DNA from: Pedobacter sp. MC2016-05
Lineage (GTDB): Bacteria > Bacteroidota > Bacteroidia > Sphingobacteriales > Sphingobacteriaceae
Length of the DNA: 64,000 bases
Assembly (NCBI RefSeq): GCF_026239735.1
Contig: NZ_JAPIVT010000022.1
Location: forward strand, 30,493-94,492
Reading direction: 5' to 3'
Part shown: piece by piece, positions 36,737 through 45,557 of the stretch
Numbering within the stretch: the stretch's first letter is position 1
How the letters are laid out: the number at the start of each line of letters is the position of its first letter
Program-made: the position numbers and the translations under genes
The notes under the pieces: generated by a model
The model's input: the letters and a program-made list of their open reading frames with translations, nothing else
The model's database searches: none
What the model was told of the DNA's origin: nothing

Positions 36737-38179
36737 ATGAAAAGAAATATACTTCACACCATATTGCTCCTTAGTACCATTTTTTGGCTAAGTGCATGTA
36801 AAGATGTATTGGAAGAGCATACAGAGATTGTGAATGTTGATAACACGATCGACGTTTTTCAGAAACTATCTGCGCAATCTAATTTAAGTAAGTTTAGTGA
36901 TTTTGTACGCAGTACAGGTTACGACAAACTGTTGGCATCATCTCAAAATTATACGGTTTGGGCACCAACAAACGACGCGTTAACTTCTTTAGATGCTGCA
37001 ATTTCGTCTGATCCGGCAAAGCTAAAAGATTTTGTAGCCAACCACATTGCTTTAACTACGGTGGTAGCTCCAAAAACCGCTTCAGATACTTTACGCATTC
37101 AGTTGATCAATAAAAAATTCGCTACACTGGTAGGCAACACATTTGAAGAAGCTGCTGTTACAGGTGTTGGTCAATTTGTTAAAAACGGTGCGTTATACAC
37201 CATTGATAAAGCTGTTCCAACCAAACTCAATGTATGGGATTATATGTTGAGCAGTACCGATGCACCACTGCAGACTAACTACATCAGCAATATCTCATCA
37301 ATGGTTATTGATACCGCTAATGCAGTGATCATTGGTTATAATAATTCGGGTAATCCGATTTTTGCAGCCAATCCACCAATGGTTTCCAGAAATTTGTACT
37401 GGACTAGCGTGGCCGATCTTCGAACCGAAAATCAACAGTACACGTTTTTTATGCTTCAGGATGCTGCTTTCAATAGTGAAACGGCGAAGCTTACACCATA
37501 CTATTCTATTTTCGATAAACTGGGATTAGTAAGCGACTTTACCGTGAAAGGTTTATATACCGCAGATAAATTGCCTGATACGTTGCTTTCAACACGAGGC
37601 GTTAAAATTCCGATCAGTATGGCTGCAATAGTAAAATCTTACAAAGCAAGTAACGGAATTGTACATTTAATGAGTGCACTTCCTTTTAGACTAAAGGATA
37701 AAGTACCTACATTCAAAATTGAGGGAGAACTTCCTTTTAGTTTCAGAATAAACAGGGATGGAAATACGCTATACAGAACTAAATTAGATAATAAGGGAGT
37801 TCAATATAAAGATATTGAGGTTTATGACCACAGCGTATCAGAATATTACATCAGGTACTTAAGAAGTAACGTGCCGGTGGCGAAATATAAAGTTTATGCC
37901 CGGGCAGTTGCAGGTGCCGCAGGCGATGCACAGGTTGCAGCATTTACACAACGCTATCATATTTTCAACCCATTAACCTCTACTCCAACTGTTCCAGTTT
38001 ACGATTTATTCGCCACTCATAATGTAACGCCGCTCAATTATGATGAGGTTTACCTGGGCGAATTTACGCCTAAGCAGTTTGGGTTATTAGACCTCAGGTT
38101 AACCAGTGCCGCTAGCACAGCTAAAAATGTAAGTACGCTCATATTGGATTATTTGAGATTTGAACCTATTCTTCCATAA
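36737..38179 (+). CDS. FAS1-domain lipoprotein
   Basis: 480 residues, lipobox Cys21 (WLSACKDV). A FAS1 module at about 30-155 shows LSKFSDFVRSTGYDKLL and YTVWAPTNDALTSLD. A second, more diverged FAS1-like region ends near residue 315 with GIVHLMSALPF. The C-terminal 160 residues are beta-rich without a recognised family. TAACCAAAA lies 12-20 bases before the ATG. It ends 19 bases before the start of the next SusC. With the two other FAS1 proteins it gives this operon three such lipoproteins. Confidence 0.78.
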   Translation: MKRNILHTILLLSTIFWLSACKDVLEEHTEIVNVDNTIDVFQKLSAQSNLSKFSDFVRSTGYDKLLASSQNYTVWAPTNDALTSLDAAISSDPAKLKDFVANHIALTTVVAPKTASDTLRIQLINKKFATLVGNTFEEAAVTGVGQFVKNGALYTIDKAVPTKLNVWDYMLSSTDAPLQTNYISNISSMVIDTANAVIIGYNNSGNPIFAANPPMVSRNLYWTSVADLRTENQQYTFFMLQDAAFNSETAKLTPYYSIFDKLGLVSDFTVKGLYTADKLPDTLLSTRGVKIPISMAAIVKSYKASNGIVHLMSALPFRLKDKVPTFKIEGELPFSFRINRDGNTLYRTKLDNKGVQYKDIEVYDHSVSEYYIRYLRSNVPVAKYKVYARAVAGAAGDAQVAAFTQRYHIFNPLTSTPTVPVYDLFATHNVTPLNYDEVYLGEFTPKQFGLLDLRLTSAASTAKNVSTLILDYLRFEPILP

Positions 38180-38198
38180 TCTGAATTATAAATTGACT

Positions 38199-41100
38199 AT
38201 GTATAATTTTACCATCGTAAAAAAAAGAATTTCACTTATCCTGTTCGGAATGATGTTTGCTACTGCGGTTTTTGCGCAGACAGATACCACCACAACAGAT
38301 ACAAGTAAGTACAGCACCGATACCACAACGGTTAAAGTGAAAGTTAAAAAGCTTGTCGGACAGAAAATAACCGGCATTGTGGTAGATGGCGCAACCAATA
38401 AACCTGTTACCGGTGTAAAATTAACCGTAACAGATTTTTCTGGTGCACTAACCGATGATAAAGGTCGCTTCTCGATTACTGTTCCAGATTATAATGCAAC
38501 AATCACCATAAGTAATATTGGCTACCACACCAAGTTGCTGGCTGTTCACAAAGGTAAACTCGCAACGATTAAAATTTACCCGAGTTCTTTCGCTTCTGTG
38601 TTTACAGAGGTGGTGTTGCCATCGGGTACCCAAAACCTGGCCAGAACTTCCTCAGCTATTACTTATGCCAATCCGCAAGGTGGCTGGACAGTAAATGCAG
38701 AAACGCCTGACAGTTATTTGCAAGGAAGAATGGCAGGGTTAAATTCTATTAGAAGATCAGGAACCCCTGGAATTGGAGCCGATTTATTTGTAAGAGGCTT
38801 CACTTCACTTTATGCAACCAATCAGCCTTTGTACGTGGTTGATGGAATGATTTTCGACGCCAATTCTTATGGTTCGTCTTTAACTGCAGGGCACCGCAAT
38901 AATCCGCTACAGTTTATTGATGTTCATGATATTGAAAGTGTGAGCTTAATTAAAGATGCAGCAGCGGCAGCAGTTTATGGAACCAAAGCAGCCAATGGGG
39001 TAATGATCATTACCACCAACCATGCTAAAGATTTGGCTACTCAAATAGATTTTGCGGCCTATAGCAGTATCAATCTGGTGCCAAAAAAACTTTCGGTAAT
39101 GAATGGAGGTGATTTTAGAACTTATCTTTCTGATATTTTACAAAGCCGTGGTTTGAGCAATGGTGCTATTGCAGCATTGCCTTACATGAACGATGATCCA
39201 AATCAAGCCACCAACCCAACTTATGCCATGTATCACCAAAATACCGATTGGCAAAAAGAAGTTTTCAAGCGTAGCTTCAATCAGAACTATTTTCTGAAAG
39301 TAAGTGGTGGCGATAACATCGCTAAATATGCACTTTCGGCAGGTTACTCGAAAAATAAAAGTGTTATCGATTCAACGAATAACACAAACTATCACATGCG
39401 CTTCAACAGTGATTTAAATTTAACGAAGAAGCTTCAGGCAAGTACAAATTTATCTTTTAGCTATACGGAGCAAAGCTTAAAAGACCAGGGGATTGCTCCA
39501 CGTACCAACCCAATTTTTTTATCATTGGTAAAAGCACCTTTTCTTGCCAAAAATGAAATAAGTGCTACCGGCGCAGTTTCTCCAAATCTTGCAGAGGCGG
39601 ATACACTGGGTGTAAGTAATCCCAGGGCATTGATAGAAAAGGGATTGAATCAGAAGAAAGCTTACCGTTTCTTTGGTAACATCGTGTTCAACTACGAATT
39701 CAATAAAAATTTCAAGATATCTAACTTAACCGGCTTAACATACGATAAAACACAGGAAACTTTGTTTATCCCTCGTAAAGGTGTAACAAATGAGGTTTTA
39801 GAAAACACCATCGGCGATAGCAAATTGGGTTCGCAAGTAATTCGTTATTCAAACGTTTTTAATGATTTTCGCTTCGCATTCAACAAAACATTCGCCAAAG
39901 ATCACAACTTAAAAATGAGTTTGGGTACGCGTTATTCAAAAAACGCTAGCGAACAGGATTTTGCCATAGGTTACAATTCTGCAACTGATGTGTTGATTAG
40001 TATTGGCAACAGTAATGCTGCCCTGCGGTTTTTTGGTGGAGATATAGGCAACTGGAGTTCTCTAAATACCTACTTCACTACAGATTATAGTTATAAAGAC
40101 AAATACTTTCTAAGCCTGGCTGTGGCGGCAGATGCCTCATCGCGTTTTGGTAGAAGTGATGGAAACACATCAGCAAGTACAAGTGGTTATGGATTAAATT
40201 TATTTGGTGGCAAAACGGCTCTTTTACCAGCTTTAAGTGGTGCCTGGATTTTATCATCAGAAGATTTTATGCAAGGGTATAAAGGTGTAGATCTACTGAA
40301 ACTTCGGGCTAGTTATGGCATTGTAGGGAATGATGATATCGGAAACTATAATAACAGACAATACTATGTTTCGCAAAATTTATTGGGTCTCCAAGGTGTG
40401 GTTCGCGGCAATGTGGCCAACCCAAATATCCAGTGGGAACGTGTAGCCAAGTTTAATGTTGGAGTAGATGGTTCCTTTTTTAGTGAACGTTTAAGCATGA
40501 GTTTAGATTATTATGTGCACACCACCAGTAAAATGCTAAACTATATTCCGGTTACTTCAATTGCTGGTGTAGATTCTTACGTTGATAATCAAGGAGGTAT
40601 GCAAACCAATGGCTTTGATTTTGGTTTGAATGCCCGTGTAGTAAACAAAAAAATAAAATGGGATTTAGGCGTTAATCTAGGCCTATACAGAAATAAAATT
40701 CAAAGTTTACCCAATGGAAACGATATCGTTACGAGTTATGCAAACGGCACATACCTAACAAGAGTTGACGAAACAGCTAATTTATTTTACGGTCAGCGCA
40801 CCAATGGTGTTTACGCTACGGATGCCGAAGCTACAGCTTCAGGATTATCTATTGTAAATAGTGCAGGGGTAACCGTACCCTTTAAAGGTGGCGATATGAG
40901 GTTTATCGATACCAATGGAGATAAAATCATCAACGGAGCTGATCGAGTGGTGATTGGAAACCCAAATCCTGATCTTTTTGGAAGTTTCAATAATACCGTT
41001 GGATACAAAAACTGGACACTGGATGTACTGGTTTCCTTCGTATTAGGAAACGACCTTTACAACTACACGCGCTCGGTGCTCGAATCGGGAAATGCTTATT

Positions 41101-41456
41101 ACAACCAATCAGAAATTATGAGAAACCGTTGGAGAGGCGAGGGGCAGATTACCAACGTACCTAAAGCCAGCTTTGGCGATCCGATGGGCAATGCTCAGTT
41201 TTCTGATCGTTGGATTGAAGATGGTTCGTACCTGCGTTTACGTTCGGTAAATTTAACCTACAACGTGCCTTTAAAAACGAAAGCGATTAAATATGCCAGA
41301 ATTTATGCCACCGGAAATAATTTACTTACCCTAACAAAATACCTGGGCTATGATCCTGAGTTTAGCGCTACTGGAAGTATTTTCACTCAAGGTGTAGATA
41401 CCACTTTAGAGCCACAGTTCAGATCGGTTCAATTGGGTGTTAGAATTGGTTTATAA
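38199..41456 (+). CDS. SusC-type TonB-dependent transporter (second pair)
   Basis: 1085 residues from the ATG at 38199; an in-frame TTG at 38160 would overlap the FAS1 gene. The signal peptide ends VFAQ near residue 27 and is followed by a Thr/Asp-rich linker (TDTTTTDTSKYSTDTTT). A regulatory-like domain (KITGIVVDGATNKPVTG), plug (YLQGRMAGLNSIRRSG, NQPLYVVDGM) and barrel ending VQLGVRIGL follow. The low-complexity linker is not present in the other two SusC proteins here. It pairs with the SusD gene that starts 18 bases downstream. Confidence 0.94.
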   Translation: MYNFTIVKKRISLILFGMMFATAVFAQTDTTTTDTSKYSTDTTTVKVKVKKLVGQKITGIVVDGATNKPVTGVKLTVTDFSGALTDDKGRFSITVPDYNATITISNIGYHTKLLAVHKGKLATIKIYPSSFASVFTEVVLPSGTQNLARTSSAITYANPQGGWTVNAETPDSYLQGRMAGLNSIRRSGTPGIGADLFVRGFTSLYATNQPLYVVDGMIFDANSYGSSLTAGHRNNPLQFIDVHDIESVSLIKDAAAAAVYGTKAANGVMIITTNHAKDLATQIDFAAYSSINLVPKKLSVMNGGDFRTYLSDILQSRGLSNGAIAALPYMNDDPNQATNPTYAMYHQNTDWQKEVFKRSFNQNYFLKVSGGDNIAKYALSAGYSKNKSVIDSTNNTNYHMRFNSDLNLTKKLQASTNLSFSYTEQSLKDQGIAPRTNPIFLSLVKAPFLAKNEISATGAVSPNLAEADTLGVSNPRALIEKGLNQKKAYRFFGNIVFNYEFNKNFKISNLTGLTYDKTQETLFIPRKGVTNEVLENTIGDSKLGSQVIRYSNVFNDFRFAFNKTFAKDHNLKMSLGTRYSKNASEQDFAIGYNSATDVLISIGNSNAALRFFGGDIGNWSSLNTYFTTDYSYKDKYFLSLAVAADASSRFGRSDGNTSASTSGYGLNLFGGKTALLPALSGAWILSSEDFMQGYKGVDLLKLRASYGIVGNDDIGNYNNRQYYVSQNLLGLQGVVRGNVANPNIQWERVAKFNVGVDGSFFSERLSMSLDYYVHTTSKMLNYIPVTSIAGVDSYVDNQGGMQTNGFDFGLNARVVNKKIKWDLGVNLGLYRNKIQSLPNGNDIVTSYANGTYLTRVDETANLFYGQRTNGVYATDAEATASGLSIVNSAGVTVPFKGGDMRFIDTNGDKIINGADRVVIGNPNPDLFGSFNNTVGYKNWTLDVLVSFVLGNDLYNYTRSVLESGNAYYNQSEIMRNRWRGEGQITNVPKASFGDPMGNAQFSDRWIEDGSYLRLRSVNLTYNVPLKTKAIKYARIYATGNNLLTLTKYLGYDPEFSATGSIFTQGVDTTLEPQFRSVQLGVRIGL

Positions 41457-41474
41457 TTGATAATTGATAAAAAG

Positions 41475-43226
41475 ATGAAGATGGATTTTAATAAAAAAGT
41501 TATTGCCCTTTTAGCAGTAGCCCTGCTTGCAACAGGTTCATGGTCTTGCAAAAAAATAATAGATGAAGAGCCCGAAGCGACGCTTGATATATCAAATGCT
41601 TACCGAAACTCTACTGATGCCGATGCCGCAGTGATCGGTATCTATGGGCAGTTTCTGGGTTTACAAAAAACATATATTCTTCAAAATGAATTGAGAGCTG
41701 ATTTGGTAAACGTTACAGCAAATGCCGATCCTTATTTAAAACAGTTGGCTAACCACAGCGTTACAAAAGATAATCCTTACATCGATCCGAGGCCATATTA
41801 CAAAGTAATTTTAAACTGTAATGATGCGTTGAAAAATTTCCAATTGATGCGGGACGACTTCCGAATGAGTGTGGATGATTACAACAAACATTATTCTGAT
41901 ATTGGCGCATTGAGAAGCTGGATTTATCTGCAGTTGGGGATTCAATATGGTAGCGTTCCATATATTACAACTCCGGTAGAGAATGTAGAGGATATTAAAA
42001 ACTTGTCGGCATATCCACGAATTTCTTTTGAGGAGCTTTTAACAAAACTGATTGATTTTACTGAAAAATTACCTTACAAGGAAGTGTACGCTTATCCAAC
42101 TGGAAATCCATTGGTGATTACAATAGATGGAAACAATACACAAAAGATATTTATTTGTAAACCATTTGTACTTGGTGATTTATATTTATGGAACAATAAC
42201 TATTTAAAAGCTGCAGAGAATTATATTAAGATAATGAACATTGAAAACAACAATACCAATATTGATATATTGTTCAATGCATATAAGGTTGTTTATTACT
42301 TGGGCTCGGAAAATAATGACCAGGCCGTAAGGTATGGACGATATCAAGATGAAAGTACTTTACTATATGATCAAGGTTGGAAAACAATGTTTTCTGCACC
42401 AAATACGGGTAGAGTTTGGGATAGAGAGTTTTTGTGGGGTATCCCTTATAGCTCAAGCTTCAAACCAGGTAATCCAATGATCGAGTTATGTTCGCCATTA
42501 TATGGTAAATATTTGATCAAACCGTCAAAAGCCGCTATTGATAATTGGGATGCGCAAAGACAGAACAGTGGTATTCCTTACGATGCGAGAGGTAGACTAT
42601 CTTATGAAACAACTGCTACTGGGCCGGCAATTACTAAGTTAACCGATAATATTATCCCAGTTACAAACCTAAACAAAGGAGGGAAATGGGGTATTTATCG
42701 TGCTGGATTATTGCATTTACGTTATTCGGAAGCGGCTAATCGTGATGGTAAGAGCAAACTGGGTTGGGCTTTATTAAACATTGGTATTGCCAATACTTTT
42801 TATACTGGTACACGTTCATCAGCTGGAGCACCTACGCCAGTGTCATTTGATGAAATCAACACGATGCAAACGCCTTATCCGGCACCGTACTATCTGGATG
42901 CCAGAAACAATAATGATTATAAAAGCCCTTGGTACCGTAATACAGGTATTCGTAACCGTGCTGGCCTAACTCCGCTTGATGCCAGTTTGCAAAGCGATAT
43001 GATTGGTTTAGAAGGAAAGCTAATTGATGAAGGTGCTTTAGAATTGGCTTTCGAAGGCAATCGCTGGCCAGATTTAGTGCGCATAGCCCGACGCCAGAAT
43101 AACCCTGCTTTTTTAGCAGAAAGGGTTTACCAAAAGCTTTTAAAAGATGGCGATCCAACAGCTAGCACCGCTAGAGCCAAACTACTAAATCCTAAAAATT
43201 GGATTTTACCATTTGAATGGAAATAA
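41475..43226 (+). CDS. SusD/RagB-type lipoprotein (second pair)
   Basis: 583 residues from the ATG at 41475; a second ATG at 41481 is equally possible, while an in-frame TTG at 41457 is unlikely. Lipobox Cys25 (GSWSCKKIIDEEP). SusD features include YRNSTDADAAVIGIYGQF near the N-terminus, ALRSWIYLQLGIQYG in the helical scaffold and the C-terminal GALELAFEGNRWPDLVRIARR. It is the last gene of the import operon and is followed by a terminator. Confidence 0.93.
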   Translation: MKMDFNKKVIALLAVALLATGSWSCKKIIDEEPEATLDISNAYRNSTDADAAVIGIYGQFLGLQKTYILQNELRADLVNVTANADPYLKQLANHSVTKDNPYIDPRPYYKVILNCNDALKNFQLMRDDFRMSVDDYNKHYSDIGALRSWIYLQLGIQYGSVPYITTPVENVEDIKNLSAYPRISFEELLTKLIDFTEKLPYKEVYAYPTGNPLVITIDGNNTQKIFICKPFVLGDLYLWNNNYLKAAENYIKIMNIENNNTNIDILFNAYKVVYYLGSENNDQAVRYGRYQDESTLLYDQGWKTMFSAPNTGRVWDREFLWGIPYSSSFKPGNPMIELCSPLYGKYLIKPSKAAIDNWDAQRQNSGIPYDARGRLSYETTATGPAITKLTDNIIPVTNLNKGGKWGIYRAGLLHLRYSEAANRDGKSKLGWALLNIGIANTFYTGTRSSAGAPTPVSFDEINTMQTPYPAPYYLDARNNNDYKSPWYRNTGIRNRAGLTPLDASLQSDMIGLEGKLIDEGALELAFEGNRWPDLVRIARRQNNPAFLAERVYQKLLKDGDPTASTARAKLLNPKNWILPFEWK

Positions 43227-43245
43227 ACAGGCAAATTCAATTTAG

Positions 43246-43272
43246 AAACCTTTATCAATAATGAAGGTTTTT
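43246..43272 (+). terminator. Terminator of the import operon
   Basis: AAACCTTT (43246-43253) pairs with GAAGGTTT (43263-43270) with a G-T end pair; the T-run reaches 43272. It starts 19 bases after the SusD stop codon. Confidence 0.65.
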
Positions 43273-43562
43273 AAACTGAAAATTTTTTATATAAATAATA
43301 TATTTATTAGTAAAAAATAACTTAGATTTGTTTAACGTTTTAAACTTGCTTTAAAGTGAATGAAAATTCTGAAAATAAGCAAAGCTCTTTAACCAAATAT
43401 TCATCAAAAGCAAACCAACCGTACTCATCTGGTTTAAATTTTTAAATATGAATTTCTGGAAATAAAGAGCATAACTGCATCACGTTATATACAAGATAAT
43501 TTCAGTCGTAGAGGCTGCAAACATAAAAAATTACCTGACTCATAACAGGTATATATTTGGTT

Positions 43563-43605
43563 AGAAAAGGGGACAGTTCCGGATGGATTGTCCTTTTCTG
43601 TTTTT
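43563..43605 (+). terminator. Terminator-like hairpin
   Basis: AGAAAAGGGGACA (43563-43575) pairs with TGTCCTTTTCT (43589-43599), leaving two bulged G, and is followed by GTTTTTA. It stands 340 bases after the nearest upstream gene, so it may end a short unannotated transcript. Confidence 0.55.
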
Positions 43606-43665
43606 AAAGGTTTTATAAAAAAATCAATCGTTCTGCTAATTATCTAATCGCTTTTAAATGAAAGC

Positions 43666-43696
43666 TTTGTGGTTTTATTAAGAATATTTATCTTTA
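43666..43696 (+). promoter_or_regulatory. Consensus Bacteroidota promoter of the small lipoprotein gene
   Basis: TTTG at 43666-43669 and TATCTTTA at 43689-43696 are separated by exactly 19 bases, as in the known -33/-7 consensus TTTG-N19-TAnnTTTG. The ATG follows 18 bases later. No CAGGAT pair is present, so this gene is probably outside the shared control. Confidence 0.65.
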
Positions 43697-43714
43697 ACAT
43701 TCATCCAAAATGAT

Positions 43715-44170
43715 ATGAGAAATACTTTTCTAGCCATTATAATGATTTGTTGCTTCTTTTCCTGTAAAAAAGACAACAATGAAACTACTACCGAAACAAT
43801 AAAAGGAAAATGGTCAACCGGCGGCTACGATATCATCCTCTATAATTCTTCTGGAGAAGTGGTTAGCCATTCCGTTGCAGACGCCATTAAAACTTATTGG
43901 ACTTTTGATCAAAGTCAAATTAAATTATCCAACGATATCAATGCCGATGTTAGAACATCAAATTATAAAGTGCTCAATACGGTTGGTACAAGAATGCTTA
44001 TCATTGAAAGTGCTGTCATTGCCACCTTCAATAACTGGATAGTTGATGAGCAGTCGAGCAATGCGATGGTCATTTCCGCACAAATTAATGATAAGGCTCA
44101 ACTCACTTATGGGAAAAATCAGGTAGCTGCCAAGGGTGTAAAGACTATATATTTAAGCAGAGAACCATAG
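43715..44170 (+). CDS. Small lipocalin-like lipoprotein of unknown function
   Basis: 151 residues with a lipobox Cys17 (CFFSCKKDNN). The rest is predicted beta-rich, with the phrase IKGKWSTGGYDIILYNSSGE and a regular strand pattern that recalls lipocalin-like domains. It has its own promoter and stands alone between the import operon and the GH28 gene. I do not recognise a specific family; a role in the pectin locus is not shown. Confidence 0.6.
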   Translation: MRNTFLAIIMICCFFSCKKDNNETTTETIKGKWSTGGYDIILYNSSGEVVSHSVADAIKTYWTFDQSQIKLSNDINADVRTSNYKVLNTVGTRMLIIESAVIATFNNWIVDEQSSNAMVISAQINDKAQLTYGKNQVAAKGVKTIYLSREP

Positions 44171-44215
44171 TTAGGTGATAAGTCGTTTAGCCTAGGTTTC
44201 CCATTCTTCAAATGG

Positions 44216-44260
44216 CAGGATACTACAGGACGCAATTCGTTGCCCATTTATTGATATTTG
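44216..44260 (+). promoter_or_regulatory. Tandem CAGGAT operator and promoter, site D (GH28 gene)
   Basis: CAGGAT at 44216 and CAGGAC at 44226, 10 bp apart. The -7-like GATATTTG starts at 44253, again 37 bp after the first hexamer. TAACCAAATAT at 44287-44297 overlaps the ATG at 44296. Confidence 0.65.
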
Positions 44261-44295
44261 AAATGGGTCGATTTAATGTTGATCGCTAACCAAAT

Positions 44296-45546
44296 ATGAA
44301 ATATTTAATAGCCGTTATCCTTTTCATCACTGCGTTAAAGCTTAATGCGCAAGAATACGACATCACGAAGTTTGGCGTAAAAGCCGATAGCAACATCGTT
44401 CAAACCAAAGCCATACAAAAAGTAATCGATCTAGCGGCCTCAAGAGGTGGAGGAAAGATTGTGATACCTAAAGGCACTTTCTTGACTGGTGCTTTGTTTT
44501 TCAAAAAGAAAACAAAATTGGTTTTAAAAGAAGGTGCGGTACTAAAAGGGTCAGATGATATTAAAAATTATCCTTTTATCCCATCGAGAATGGAAGGGAG
44601 AAGCCTGAAATATTTTGCTGCAGTTGTAAATGCGTATCAAGTTAACGATTTCAGTATCGAAGGGCCTGGAACCATTAATGGCAATGGATTAAAATTTTGG
44701 AAAACTTTTTGGTCGCATCGTGATTCGCTTCGCAAAATTGGAAAGGAAAGTACCAATTTGGAAGTGAGCAGGCCTAGATTAATTTTTATTTGGGGGAGTG
44801 ACAATGTCAAAATTCAAAATATTAAACTTCGCAATGCCGGCTTTTGGACAACACATTTCTACAAATGCAATAACATTTTAGTAGAAAATACTGATATCCG
44901 ATCGCCATATCAACCCGTTCCTGCACCAAGCACAGATGGAATTGACCTTGACGTATGCAAAAACGTGGTCATCAGAAATTGCTATATCTCTGTAAATGAT
45001 GACGCTATTGCTATCAAAGGAGGTAAAGGACCAACCGCTCATCAGCTGCCAGAAAACGGAACGGTAGAAGATGTATTAATTGAAAACTGCACTTTTGGAA
45101 ACTCACACGCGGTGCTCACCTTGGGCAGTGAATGTGTACACGCCAACAACATCATCCTTCGCAACTGCGTAATGGAAAATAATTGTCCGATTTTGAACTT
45201 GAAGATGAGAGGTGATACTTTTCAAATTTATGAAAACATTACCATTGACAATATAACCGGCAAATGCGGTTCGGTAATTAGCCTCAATCCCTGGAAGCAG
45301 TTCTTTGATTTAGCAGGCAGCACTGAACAACCTTTTGGAACCATTAGGAATATCAAAATGAGCAACATCAAAGTAGAAGCCAACAAATTTGGTGAAATGA
45401 ACGGCAATCCCCTGGACAAACTTTCTGGTTTTACCTTTCAAAATTTACAGATCACTACTAAAAATCCGGTACTTAAAAATAAGTATGATGATGTTAAATA
45501 CGAAAATGTTATTGTGAATGGTGAACCATTGGTGGTGAAAAAGTAA
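44296..45546 (+). CDS. GH28 polygalacturonase/rhamnogalacturonan hydrolase family protein
   Basis: 416 residues, signal peptide ending LNAQ near residue 19. A right-handed beta-helix opens with YDITKFGVKADSNIVQTKAI, the usual start of exported GH28 proteins. Catalytic Asp candidates are Asp214 (STDGIDLD) and Asp235-Asp236 (NDDAIAIKGG). The usual GHG-SxGS block reads GNSHAVLTLGSE, with a His kept, and the usual RIK block reads KMRG. This fits the exo-acting or rhamnogalacturonan-specific clades rather than endo-polygalacturonases. It has its own copy of the shared operator and converges with the GH115 gene 11 bases away. Confidence 0.85.
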   Translation: MKYLIAVILFITALKLNAQEYDITKFGVKADSNIVQTKAIQKVIDLAASRGGGKIVIPKGTFLTGALFFKKKTKLVLKEGAVLKGSDDIKNYPFIPSRMEGRSLKYFAAVVNAYQVNDFSIEGPGTINGNGLKFWKTFWSHRDSLRKIGKESTNLEVSRPRLIFIWGSDNVKIQNIKLRNAGFWTTHFYKCNNILVENTDIRSPYQPVPAPSTDGIDLDVCKNVVIRNCYISVNDDAIAIKGGKGPTAHQLPENGTVEDVLIENCTFGNSHAVLTLGSECVHANNIILRNCVMENNCPILNLKMRGDTFQIYENITIDNITGKCGSVISLNPWKQFFDLAGSTEQPFGTIRNIKMSNIKVEANKFGEMNGNPLDKLSGFTFQNLQITTKNPVLKNKYDDVKYENVIVNGEPLVVKK

Positions 45547-45557
45547 TTATTTTTAAT

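Larger units (their letters stand above)
43227..43714. other. Intergenic region after the import operon
   Basis: 488 bases without a protein gene. It holds a terminator (43246-43272), TAACCAAATAT at 43390-43400, an inverted copy of the same 11-mer at 43553-43563, a second terminator-like hairpin (43563-43605) and a consensus promoter (43666-43696). The stretch between the two 11-mers has no open frame of note; a small RNA is possible but unsupported beyond this. Confidence 0.5.

Noticed and set aside
43576..43587. GTTCCGGATGG as a seventh CAGGAT-like site
   Set aside because: Only one poor half site, placed in a hairpin loop, with no second copy 10 bp away and no -7 box at 37 bp.
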